Below, one piece after another: positions 11,676 through 24,900 of a stretch of DNA of 64,000 nt (positions are counted from its first letter, which is position 1; each line of letters starts with the position of its first letter). The position numbers and the translations under genes are program-made. Source of the DNA: Ariolimax columbianus (lineage: Eukaryota > Mollusca > Gastropoda > Stylommatophora > Arionidae); the NCBI GenBank assembly GCA_036924085.1, contig JAVGWX010000007.1, forward strand, positions 101,526,960-101,590,959. The letters run 5' to 3'. The notes beneath the pieces were generated by a model. It searched no databases, was not told where the DNA came from, and was given only the letters and a program-made list of their open reading frames with translations.

Positions 11676-12030
11676 TCAATCCCTGACCAGCTCTCCTGCC
11701 TCTGTCAACCTTAGAGCCTCTGTAATGTCCTTCGTCCATCTTCTCCTAAGTCTGCTTCTTTCACCAGACACTATACCCTCCAGAATCACTCTTTCTAGGC
11801 CGTTGTAATGTTTGATGTGGTAGAAAAAAGTCAATTTCCTAGATATAATGTTATTTACTAGCCAGTTTTGTTCTATATCGAGGTTCTGTGGGATTTCTGT
11901 GTTTTTATTTTTCGCTGTCCGTGGTATTTGGAACACCCACCTGTAGCATTTTAGCTCAAAGGATTCAATCTTCTTCTGTAGGATTTGTGTGACTGACCAT
12001 GTATTTACACACACAAAACACATAGGCAAA
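11676..12030 (-). mobile_element. RTE-like LINE fragment, RT C-terminus
   Basis: 117-residue open minus-strand frame: NTWSVTQILQKKIESFELKC, YRWVFQIPRTAKNKNTEI, HIKHYNGLERVILEGIVSGE, RRRWTKDITEALRLTEAGEL. Same family as 3530-4150, in opposite orientation. Confidence 0.8.
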
Positions 12031-12951
12031 ACATATAATGGGAAATATGATCATACTCAATCAATGCAACTTGCAAGTACTGATACTAGCTTATAAAAAA
12101 TATATAAATATGTCAACAAATAACGTGTGACGGGCACTTTAAAAATATAATTATATATATAGGGCCTATATATATTAATATACAGTAAGTTCACCGTGCG
12201 TAGTGGCTACAGGGACAAACAGAATTGAGATTAGTCCCCACTGTTTCCTTCCTTGCCACAAGAGGCGACTAAATAAAATAAGGTTGTGCATGGCGTTGGC
12301 AACGTCACCAAATAATAACCATTTATATATAAAACGGCACTGAGAAATGATTGGAATAACGCTTTCCTAAAATTTGGTATGGGGAGCATATGCAGTGCTG
12401 GACCTAGTCCTATCATGCATCATGGTCTATTCTATTATTGATCATCGTGCATCAAGACGGATCATCTAATCATGCATGTTTCAACATATGCAGTGAGTCA
12501 CTGAGTGACGGAAAGAAGAACAACTTTATTCGTGCTCTATATCACATATTAGATTAATAATTATAGTCTTTTAATAATACATATGTCATTATCGAAGCAA
12601 ATATGGCGTTGAATTATAAACTAGTCCCGAAAAAGATTTAGAATTATTACTGAAATTCCAGGTCGAAAATAGAGTGAAGTTCATTGTTTACCTCTAGTAA
12701 TGCTATCTAAAAAATAGACAAGACAATCAATTCAGTTCATATAATTTGTTTTGTTTCAGAATTAATAGGAAAGGCAGTAGCTCTTGTTAAATTATAAGCA
12801 TGTAACGAATAATTCGAAATATTTCATATGTTGTCTGGAAATTATTTATTGTGGTAAAATTATACACAAAAGCTACTTTCTTTAAATTGTTTTTTTGTTT
12901 TGTTTCATCCTTATCACATTAACATTTTTGCATCGACAGAGTTGTTTGAAA
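12031..12951 (+). other. TBCE upstream region, no gene seen
   Basis: AT-rich sequence with TA runs near 12143-12180. It should hold the TBCE promoter and 5' UTR, but I see no convincing TATA box or initiator placed with respect to the ATG and no coding sequence. Confidence 0.4.
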
Positions 12952-12964
12952 ATGGCTGACACTG
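12952..12964 (+). CDS. TBCE: TBCE exon 1 (coding part)
   Basis: Only 13 coding bases: ATG GCT GAC ACT G, followed by a consensus donor GTAAGT at 12965. It ends in phase 1 and joins exon 2 to give MADTGLVRLVG. Human cofactor E also starts with a short MSDT leader before the CAP-Gly. Any 5' UTR part of the exon lies to the left and is not delimited here. Confidence 0.85.
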
Positions 12965-15900
12965 GTAAGTCGCATTACAAACCCACACAAATATTTTAAA
13001 TATACAAATTCGTTGTAGTCTTTTATTGCCGATAGGAAAATATAAATCGGCTTACCAGTAGCTCCATGAAAGGCAGAGATGAGAAACTTCAGAAACCTAG
13101 TAGGAACTAAGCATACATTTGTAGATAGTATTAGGACGCTGTAAGTAAACGTCACACTTATTGTGACTTATTCTTAATAATAAGTTAAAGTAGTTTAAAT
13201 AATTATAATATTCTTATAATAAATTGCATTTAGACTAATACAAATTAAAATATAAAATAATAGTCTATAACCGAACTGAACTCATTAATAATCATTAACT
13301 ATCGTTGAGTGCCGTTTGTAATCATCACTATTATGATTATTAATTATAGTATAATACACTCTTATATATGACTCACTCTAAGTAACTCAGAGTAACTGGT
13401 TGAATACAGACAGACGAGTCTTGTAAACCAGTATAAAAACGTTAAGTTAATAAGTAGTTTTAGTGTTAGCAGCAGTCATGTAGATCTATATATATTAAAC
13501 CATAATATTTAGTGATCATCTGGAAATAATAGTATGGCACTAAAACCTAATTTCTGGATAAACTGTCAAATTGATTACATTATTTACAGCAAAACAATTT
13601 ACTGAAAGTTTCTAGAAGTAGCATTAGACTTACCAGCAATTGTGGCTTTTGATTTATTTAATATTAAATTTGTGAGACTATTATCTATATATATAATACT
13701 AGTAAGGTTGCTTCAAAAGACAGCTAACAAGATGCAGCAGTCAGCGACTTACAGCTGACTGCTTGCTTCAGAGTCGGTGAACCAAAGCCAACTAAGACTC
13801 TATTCTACACATAAGTGGTAGCCCTGAAAACAGACTACACCCTTGCAGTCGGACATGAGAGAATAAGGATAAAAGAGGGCAGACAAACTCATTCCCAAAA
13901 TGAGCTGTCCTGAATCTTGATGTGTTGAGATGAAACATGCAGATATTCCAGCTTCTCTGCAAACCATAACACAACGGTAACAAAACGTGCCTTTCAGGAT
14001 GAATGAAAAAGAAAAGAAATATAGAGACTGAATTCAAGTATTGAAATTTGCTGTCTTTATATTGCTGTGACATGCTTGCCTTGTTCACCTTTGCTGCGAG
14101 AAAGACTCTCATGAAAAAAGTCTTGTTGCTTGACATTCACATAAGTTAGGACTCATACAGATAGTACACATTTATCTCACAGCTATAGAATGAGGTTTGC
14201 ACTCAGCTGTAAATGGGTACATAACTAAGGGAAACGGGCCAGCTTAGTTGCCTCTTACCACATGCCTGACAGGTTACTTACTGTGTTACTATTATTTGTT
14301 CCAATTTCTGGCACCAGTAACACATTGGATGTCATCTGAGTTACATTACGATATTTAAAAAAACCTGTCATATGACATTTTTCCCATTTCTGGGGTAGTT
14401 GAGGGGTTTTGAAGTCTGAGGACTACAGGTCACTTTGCCACTGCTGTCGCCGTGTCGTGTGCTGGCTATGTTTGTTTATTTCACCCCCAACAGAAAAACA
14501 ACATGTCATACCGGTGATTCGAACCGCTGCCCTCGAAGGCAGGCATGCCTCGAAACCATTCGGCCACGCTCTCCTCATTACGATATTACTGGTTAAATAA
14601 ATAAGTGCTTTCTCTTGTATTATAGCTCTTGTTACAAATAAGTGCTTGAGTTTCACTTGTGTTGTAACTCTTGCTACAAATCAGTGCATGCTTTTCTCTT
14701 GTGTTGTAGCTCTTATTACAAATATGTGTTTGCCTTTCTCTTGTGTTGTAGCTCTTGTTACAAATAAGTGCTTGTCTTTCTCTTGTATTGTAGTATTTAT
14801 TACAAATATATGTTTGCCTTTCTCTTGTATTGTAGGTCTTGTTCGCTTGGTTGGCTCTAAGCTAGAGGTGGGAGACAGAATGGTCTGTGACGATCACCGG
14901 GCCTTTATACGTTTCATCGGCAATGTGCCACCTACAAAAGGTTTGTTTTACAAGTCATGTCACAAGCATATCCAAATAACGTCTGTTTTTATAGGTGTTT
15001 TTAATTTGATTAAATGTCTTTATATATGTTTTTATACTTGTTTTCAATGTATATACACCAAAATAATTAAGCTTTCATGCGTAACTTTTGATATTATAGC
15101 ACAAAATTACAGATAATAATTTTATGTTTATTTGGATGTATACAACAGTAGTACGAGGTGGGTTAAAATGAAACCGGACCAAACTGCAACAAGTGAACAT
15201 ACGCACGATGCGCATGATGATGTCACTTCTGGTGTAAACAGCACATGCCAACTGTCAAGTTTGCAAAATTTAATTACTCTCCGACTCATAGTTTCCTCAG
15301 CAGACCGTTGAAAACATGGTCAGTGTGATACGGAATCTGTCCAGAGTTTATTAGTGAGCGGTTGTTCTGTTTCTAGCAGCTGAAGGATGTCGACTAGTTG
15401 ACATTCATCGCAGATTGCAAGCAGTGTATGGGGACAAAAGTGTGTTGAAGACAACAGTGAAGAACTGGACAACGATGTTTAAAGAAGGACGTGAGTTAAC
15501 GAAAGATCTTCCTAGACCAGGTCAGGCAGTCATTGTTGCGTTAACAGTTTGGTCCAGTTTCATTTGAACACACTTCATATGTTACTAGGCCTTCTCTGGC
15601 AGCATATAGTTTACCTGGTAAGGAATTAATCAGGTCATAGTCAGCCATTGAAGTCTGTCACATATCAAACATTTCATGACAGATCAGTTTGCAAGTATGT
15701 TTGAGAATACATGCACATGACTACTATGCTATTTTTAGCACATGTTTGTTATGTGCAACCACACATAGTGAAACTAGAGGACATTCTACTGTATTTGACA
15801 TGCTTTTTGTAATTCATGCTCTCAATGTATTTGAATTCTACTAAGCTAGATCATAACAACATGGTACGGTGTGTTTATTTCAAATGTTCTCTCTACCTAA

Positions 15901-18900
15901 ATGTGCAGATGCATTTAATGATTTCCTGTTAAAACATCTCTAACCACTGACTGATCTAGTCATGTCGATTATTGATTTCCTGTCAGTATTCTACCTACTG
16001 TCACGCATTTGATAGACAAGTTAATTAGCGATTTCCTTCCCTACTTCCTCTATGACTGCCATAGTTCAGTGTTATGTTGGCTAGTTCCGCATTAAACATT
16101 CACAATTTACTGGCAGTGAGTCACTACTCTAAACCAGTTATTTCATGCCAGCATTTACTGAACTGTTATACATTTTTTTGTTCAGGTATATGGCTGGGAG
16201 TGGAATGGGATGACCCAGCAAGAGGCAAACATGATGGCTGTCATGAGGGTGTTCGATACTTTCAGACAAGGTACATTTAAATAAATTATGGCAGGGCTGC
16301 AACAGAAATACATTAAGAAATGAACATTTCTGAAGGTTTTGGTATGATTTGAACGCCTCTCGTATCTTTCACATATTGTACATCTAAGGTGCAAGTCTTC
16401 ACCAACATATTTTATATGAGGTGTTCGAAGTAACAACGATGAACAACACATTCAGATATTGTATAAAATTATACATCAGAGAATTAGGCGTAGAGTAGAC
16501 AATGAAGTTCAGAATGAACAATTTGAATTTAGATAGAACAAGAGAACTGTAGCAGCTCCGGGCGATCTGATCTTTGAAAAATTTAGATAGAACAAGAGAA
16601 CTGTAGCAGCTCCGGGCGATCTGATCTTTGAAAAATTTAGATAGAACAAGAGAACTGTAGCAGCTCCGGGCGATCTGATCTTTGAAAAATTTAGATAGAA
16701 CAAGAGAACTGTAGCAGCTCCGGGCGATCTGATCTTTGAAAAAACTTGGACACATGGACCATTAATGGTTATCTGAAACATCACCGCTTCTTTTCTCAAT
16801 CCCGACTGCAGCCTGTTCTTGTTGATCTAGTACTGCTACAGATTCTCGTTGGGATGTCCAGTCCTTTCCTCTTTTAACTATTTCTACTCCTTTGTGATGA
16901 TTGTATAGGGATGATTACAACTAAACACAGCTTTGACTAACAAGAATGCTTTATGAATGAATAAAATGATAATCAACACTTTATTTTCTTTCCTCTCCAT
17001 ACAAATAAGTAATAACACTGACCATCACACAACATGATATTTTCCCTTCATTGGGATGTAGGCTGGATATCTTCTAACTGATTATTCTCTAAACTAACTT
17101 CTTGCTTTCTGACTAACTACTGCTTCCTTCACTGACTGAACTATCTATATTGATACGTTTGTGTAATCACACGATTCTTGGTGTCCAATTCGAATATGAA
17201 CAACCCATGGCTCTAATCTTTTTGGTCTACACCTGCTTCAAATTTAGCTCAAGATTTCTTCTGCCTTCAGATTACAATATGGTATTAATGACCATCTGAG
17301 ATAAGAAATTTGCTGGATGATTTCTTTCTCATTATATTTTGTTGAACTTGAAATAAAAAATAGTCAAAAATCTCTTCCTTCTAGAACTTGGAGGTTTCAG
17401 GTGAAAGCTTTGCTGCTGACTGACATATATTTGGGAGACTTAGTTGTCTGGAGATTTCAATATGGTCGAAAGACACTTTGAGATAATCTGTCCTTCAATT
17501 CTGGGACTATGTGGCAAATTTATTCTAGCTTGTTTCTTAAACGGAATCTGGATTCATTCTCATGTACTGAACATCATTGGCTATCTTACAAACAAAAATA
17601 CAGCATATTTATTCTAGCTTGTTTCTTAAACGGAATCTGGATTCATTCTCATGTACTGAACATCATTGGCTATCTTACAAACAAAAATACAGCATATTTA
17701 TTCTAGCTTGTTTCTTAAACGGAATCTGGATTCATTCTCATGTACTGAACATCATTGGCTATCTTACAAACAAAAATACAGCATATTTATTCTAGCTTGT
17801 TTCTTAAACGGAATCTGGATTCATTCTCATGTACTGAACATCATTGGCTATCTTACAAACAAAAATACAGCATATTTATTCTAGCTTGTTTCTTAAACGG
17901 AATCTGGATTCATTCTCATGTACTGAACATCATTGGCTATCTTACAAACAAAAATACAGCATATTTACTTATCAAGTACTCTGCTCTTGGAACTGAAATG
18001 TCAAACGTCTGTCAGAATGGTAGATGTGTTGGTCTCCCTCCACCCGTCACTCACAGCCGCCTTCTTCCGCATCTCATTTCTTAGGGCTTGATTCTGGTTC
18101 TGTTTACGCCATTTAGCACCTTTGGTGCTCGGATCACGTGATGACTCCCCCTCATAATGATGTCAGCCTCCTTAAGGAAATCTGTGCGTTTCATTGGTCC
18201 AGGGCTTCGCGCGTGTCAGAATCCTAGATTTTCTCCTTGACTAAAATCACCAAGATCCAGCAGACACCGGATAGAACTGCTATCTAACTCCCCGTGCCAA
18301 GTTTTGGGTGGGGTTAGCATGTTTAAACGCAGGTATGTAATTTACATTTGTCTAGGTTCAACTGTAATGTCTCAAGGCCGTCGCTTTGTTTTCGGGCAGA
18401 TGTCTTGGGAATGTAATATTCCTGTCACCAGAACACTCAACAATACAAAGAATAAATTAAATGGCTTTCTACTCCTTACTAATCCCTAACACTAATGATG
18501 GCTAATATAACCTCTTACGCATGGGCATAAATCAGTTACAGAATCAATACCAAACACTATGCATTTAAAGATCATCATTATTAATTGCTCTGTTATATAA
18601 TGTCCGCAACGGCTCCCGGGTCGACCCAGCCTTAAATGGGCACCGGTTCAGTCCGGGAAGTAAAAGCGGCGAGGGAGAGGAGATGGCTACCACCCTCATA
18701 TAGCTGAGCCTTTGAAATGTGAGATCGCTAACATCTCACACCCCTACGGCAGTAATGCTCTGGGTTACTTTACTATATAATGTAGACCAGTGGTTCTAAA
18801 CCTTTGACAGATTTCAGCCTCCTCCTCCTCTTTCCTGTCATACAAGATTGCCTCTTCCTCCTCCTCTTTCCTGTCATACAAGATGAATTCAAATGCTTAT

Positions 18901-21900
18901 GCACAAAGAGCTAAGTTAAAGCCTAGGTCTGGTTCGCCGACCCTAACAGGGCTCTTCACACCCCAAATTTGAAACCATTGGCTATGAATGGCTTACCTGA
19001 ACAACCAATTGTGGAATTCTTGGTTATTTCTTGATAAACCATATTTTTATATGTATTATTGGGACTCTATACCACTAAATAATCATAAGTGGTATTATAT
19101 TGTAAATAAAACTTAATATTCTTGCTCTATACAACCATGTAATCATGAGATTGTCGCATCAAGAAAGAGCGTGACAAACAACAGACCCCATAGATAAAGC
19201 TGCGGGATGAGGCTGCACCAGGAGAACACCAACCATATCCAACATGGCGAACTTTAAATAGACTTTGGTCTGGGGTGACGCGATGCAGAAAAAAATCACT
19301 GATGAGATTGGGAAACAGCGACAAAGATACTTACAAATGCGATACTGTCCAAAATAAAGAACACCTCATGATATGCCCAAACCTACCACACACATTTACA
19401 ATGGAGGACCTGCTCAGGAAAAATGACACAGTAGTCAAGGGTAGTTGAACACTGGAGCTCTGCCATTTGACGGTGCTGCAATGGACACGGAAAATAAGTA
19501 ACTATCAGATTGTAATGCTTAATATACTTGATCAATACAATTATATAATGATGAGTGGTATTAAGACATTGATAAGAACTTTGTTGAATCTGAAGAATGC
19601 CTTCATTTTTTATTGTTTAATACCCAATCCACAGTCATCCCAAGTCAGGATCTTTTGTTCGGCCTGTGAAAGTTGATGGAGGTATCACCGCAGTTGAAGC
19701 TGTCAATGAAAGATATGGCCTGAAGAATGATGAAGAGGCTGGTGTGCAAAAGAATGAGCTGTTTGTGCTAGACCAATATCTCAACCAAACTGTGGTGGAG
19801 ATGGTCGGCGCCAAGAAGGTCAACCTGCTACAGAGGTCAGTTTATGCATGTTGCATTTGGTATTTGGTAATACCACTTCTTGCTTGTTGAATTACATTTG
19901 GGACTGGGTTATGTTCTGCTTCTAAGATTCGGCTTCGCAGCACTCCAGTCATAGCCTTAGGCACTCAGTCTCTCTCAGCGGAGAGTGTGGATACTGGGGA
20001 CCCCTATTGCTGATGGTTGTATGCACACCTGCTCTGTTCTCTCATGTGTCCTGCTCCTCATTTGATTTAAATGCTCTGGCAGTTGGTATGTCATTCTTAT
20101 TCATATCTAGTTTGACCATAATGGGTACTTGTGAAGCCAGGAAGTTTGACCGTAATGGGTACTTGTGAAGCCAGGAAGTTTGACCGTAATGGGTACTTGT
20201 GAAGCCAGGAAGTTTGGCTGTAATGGGTACTTGTGAAGTGTGGAAGTTTGATCTGAACCTCTCATTTCAAACCCTGGATGTTTAAGGCCCTTACATATGC
20301 CATTCCCTGCCTTAGCCAGCCATTCTTTATCTTCTGGTGTAAGGATTGAAATTCTGGCATGATGCCTGCCTTGTTAAAGAGGTCTCAGGTAGCCATCTCA
20401 GAGCAAAGGTCACTGCTGTTAGCTTTATTCTCGTACTGGAGGTTGTTGTCCTGTATGAACAACTCTGATCAATCACAACCTGGCCTCTCAGTTTAGCAGA
20501 AAAGCCCCAACCAGATATCTTGCTTCGTAGCACCAATCCATCGGTATGTGTGATGTTATCACTGTCCTGAGTGGTATCATTTAACGGCTGGTTAATCTCA
20601 AGCTCTGCCTTCCTGTTGTGCCATTTTGTACATTCCATGCCTAGGGTTATGATTTGTTGTAGTTTGTCATTCTATCACCAGCCTGGACCCATTCTAGATC
20701 CTTTGACTGTTGCCCCAACTGTAGCCACCTGTCCAATTGTTATAGGCGCCTGTGGTGTCCATGACAACCCTTTCTTGATGTTGGGTATTAAACTTTGGCT
20801 TGTTCTGGCTGTCACAGATATATAACCCAGAACCATTGCATATCTTCATTCTAAATCCATTCTAATCTTTTCACTGTGGTTTTGCTAGTGCGATGATGTC
20901 CTGCTTGTAAATAACAACTGACAGTACAAACTGACAATATAGGATGAAAAGCAGTTGCTATTCCAAGTTTGTCGCTGACACAGTCTTGAGTGCTCCCAGC
21001 CCTTGCTTGCATTTTTGTATGGTCTCGTCGATATGGTTCCTATATTACAGACTATGATCAAATGTTACAATTATAACTAATGGTCCCTTGGCTTAGAAAT
21101 AAATACACACTATATTTGTTTGATTGTTACTTCTTACACAACAACGTGCTGGTTTTACCACAAATGTGGAAGAAAACCCTAGAAGTGATTTTAGTTCATG
21201 GTGGTCATTACAAAGGTACATCACTCTCACAAGACTGTTAACCAAATCTGAGGAATTATGGTCTTGTCAGTACTAAAGTTTTAAACAGAGCTTTACTTGA
21301 GAGACAAAAACAAGCAGTGAATATTAAGTTAAGAGACAAACAAGCAGAGGTTTCAAACAAAACATGTGTAGACCAGATAGCTACATTGTGTATTGTTGTA
21401 GAGTAGTCATGAGAATGAAACTCAAATCCTGCAAGTTTCAGGCATCCTCTGGTCTCAAGGAAGGTGAGATTGAGCTGCCTAGTTCTATCAGAGACAGATG
21501 AACCTAGAGGTCCCCTGTACACACTGTACGCGATGTGTAAGAGAGCTCTTGACAGTTGAAGGTTGAAAAGAGCATGCTGTTAGCCACTGTCCAAGAAAAA
21601 AATTATAAAAGTATTGAATTTGGTACCTGATAATGCCTGAAAGGAGACATCCCCTTCATCATGCAAAGACAGAACAAGCCAATCAAATGTTTGTCAGCAC
21701 ACTCAATTTGCAAGTATGTACAAAAACCTCTACACCCCCAAGATAGAAGAATAGTGACTAAGGTAGGCGACAACGACTTTGTCGACTGTGAAAAGGCTTT
21801 TGACATCTTGGATAGGGACACACCCTGGAAACATTGAAGGCACTATAAGATCTTGCAAAAGCTCGTTAGCTTAATAAAACTGACATATGAGGATATGCAG

Positions 21901-24900
21901 TGCACCATGGACAACTCATTTAACATTCAATTTTATGGCTGTCTTATATGACGTTTTTGGTTCCTACTGTCATTTCTGCTGGATTATGAAAGAAACTGCA
22001 ACCTATGAGAAAAATGGAATCCATTGGACTCTGTTTAGACAGCTAGAAAATCTGGACTTTACAGATGACATAACCCTCATATTTTGCAGCCAACTCCAAA
22101 TACAGAAGAAGGTAGACACACTAGACAGAATCTCCCAGCAAATTAGGTCTAAAGATCCATACAGAAGAGGCAAAAAAAAGGTAAAATTAAATGCAGCCAG
22201 CAACACAGATCTTATTAAACTGAAAGGAATACAATTGGGACAAGGTAGAGAGCTTCACATGTCTGTCTATGGATCATCACAAGCAAGATGGCCAGTACAG
22301 AGGAGGATGTACAAATCCAAAATATGAAAAGCAAGAGTGGTCTCATGTTAAAAGCCATATAGAACTCTAAATAAAATTCAGGGATTTTCAACTCCAATGT
22401 GAAGTTGATCCTTTTATACAGATTGTAATTGTGGTGGATCAGCAAACTTATTATGAAGAAATTACAGGACATACTCAACAATTTTCTGAGAAAGATTATA
22501 GGCCTGCAGTGGTTTGACAATGTTACAAAACGAAAGCTTATGGAAGAGAACACGACAAAGATAAATGGAAGAGAACACAACAAAGATAAATGGAAGAGAA
22601 CACGACAAAGATAAATGGAACATGAAATCTTTACATTGCGCAGGTCCCAGGCCAATATCTCCAGGCAGTCTCTGTCATGGAACTCTGAGGGGAAAAGATG
22701 CAAGTGAAAGCCAATGAACGCTTGAAGAAGACATCTAGAGATGAGACAAGAAAAACAAGGGGAAACTGGAAAGAGCGAGAAAATAGCACAGGACAGGTCA
22801 GCTTCGAGAAGACTGGTTGATGGCCTAACCATTTTAGTGCGATAAGAATTAATAGAAATAGATTATTAAGGAATGAAGATAATGCCTCTGACATAAATAA
22901 TTATTAGGCAAATAAAATGTTTTTCCATCTAAGACAATATGAAATATTGTGAACAACCGTATTAAGGAAACGTTTGAAAGCAAAAGAGCATTTGGAAGAA
23001 ATTGCTTCAAATAGGAGATAATGTTGTGGACACACAAAAGTCAGTCTTTCTGCATTAAGTAGTTCTATAGGAATTTCATCTTTATTAAGTGTGCAACAAA
23101 TGGTTTTCAAGTGCCATGTTAACAAAATGGCTGCCTTGGCTCCACTGTTCAGTTGTCATCGTAATGTTACCATACATCAGCTAGTACAACTTTTGAAATG
23201 GTTTCTTGATGTATCTGTGCCACTGTCTCACTTATTGATTTTCTCATGGTCTGCTGTTGTTTGGTTGATACGTTTTCTTAACTGTTTATTATATGTGGTA
23301 CTGGATTGTTCAATACCTTCGTATACGCTCGATAAGAGTTTTATAGAATCGATTTGAAAACTGTAACCGTTAATGTTAACTATCTATATGTTGCATCACT
23401 GATTTTCTGAATGATTTATTAATTTATATCACAAAGATGTTCATTTCTTTGATGGCTTTTAAAATCTTCTTCATTTTTAAGAATTAGTTTCTAATAAAAT
23501 TAGTGAAAATATTGTTGGAACCTCGGGACATTTGCTTCCTTGTTCATTGATTCAGCTTCGTTAAGGTAATATGTTACATTCATGGCTGTAGTAATTTGGT
23601 AGTGTCTCGTGGAAAGAAAGCACAGTTACATTTGTTCATGTAATAATTTGTTACTGTGTAGTAAGTCACCACAAAATAAAGAATAAAATCAAATGATATA
23701 TTAAGAGCTGTCTCTTGTTCTTACTGCTGTCATACTACAGGGTCGGGGACGGCGTGGCCTAGTGGTTAAGTGGCACGGCTCACGACCCGAAGGTGCTGGG
23801 TTCGATTCCCATCACAGCACCGGCCGTTACCCCGGGGAAGCAAACCCTTAGAAAATGCAGGAGGAAGCAGACCCTTACATAAAATGCATGCTGAAGTCGG
23901 ATGCACTGGGCCGACAGGCGCAAAATAAAAACCACAGTGCAACGCACACCGCCTTGGGGAATAGAGAAATAAGGCGAACGCAAAAAAAAAAAAAAATACT
24001 ACAGGGTCGTCAGTAGTGTTTCACTCTGTCACCTCAGAGTGTCTTCCTCATATTTACAGGAGGTGAATCTCTTATGTTATAGCTGATGATGGATGTCATT
24101 GTGGATGAGGTGTGAGTAATTATTTAATAATTTCTCTGCGTGTTATCTACAGCCAGTTCAACAAACTGAAAAAGATATCGATGTTTCACATGAAAGTATA
24201 CGCTGCTGGTCCAGACGGAGAGTTGGGTCGCTTGTGCCCGAACATTGTTGACCTTGATGTGTCTTCGTGTTTATTGTCATCCTGGGAACGTCTGGCCGAA
24301 CTCACGTGTCAAATGCCTCACTTAAAAGATCTCAATGTCAGGTAATATTGTTTTGTCTGACAGTGTAACCGTAACAACAAAATAATTGGGGTAAATAATG
24401 TAGTAGTTTCTATGAATTTATGTAGTGTATTGACATGTTTTTGGATACAATACATTTTGGTGATGTACTACTTCTCATTGAAATTTGTGCTTTTCCATGT
24501 AAGGCTCACCTGTATATAAATATTCTTCTTCGTTCGTTCACGATCTTACGCTACCAAGCCCTGAAATGGGTTTTGCAAGTAGCAGGATGTAGTGCAGAGA
24601 ATGGAATGCGTTGTGTTGTAGTTTACAGCTTGACTGCAATATTTGCACCTTTCGGTCCAGCACATCTGACTTTAGCAAAACATTTTTGAGTACCGTGTTG
24701 CCTTCCCTCTTCGACCCCTTCTCCTTAGTGAGTCTGCTCTGCTGCAGCCTGTTATCCAGGATCACCACATGGAGGTGTAGAAGGGTCTTGGCAGCTCTGG
24801 TTCGCAGGCCCTGGCACTAGCAGTCAGCTAAGGTCCCTGACCACTGCAGCTCACACGCTGCTCAGCATAATAGAAGTACTGTCATAAGTAAATATTGCAT

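Noticed and set aside
14500..14580. Functional tRNA-Ser gene
   Set aside because: It has A and B boxes but lacks the long variable arm and sits in SINE-like context; called a SINE head or pseudogene.
22215..22832. 205-codon minus-strand ORF
   Set aside because: It is antisense to the RTE-like LINE on the plus strand, whose motifs run in order through the same bases.
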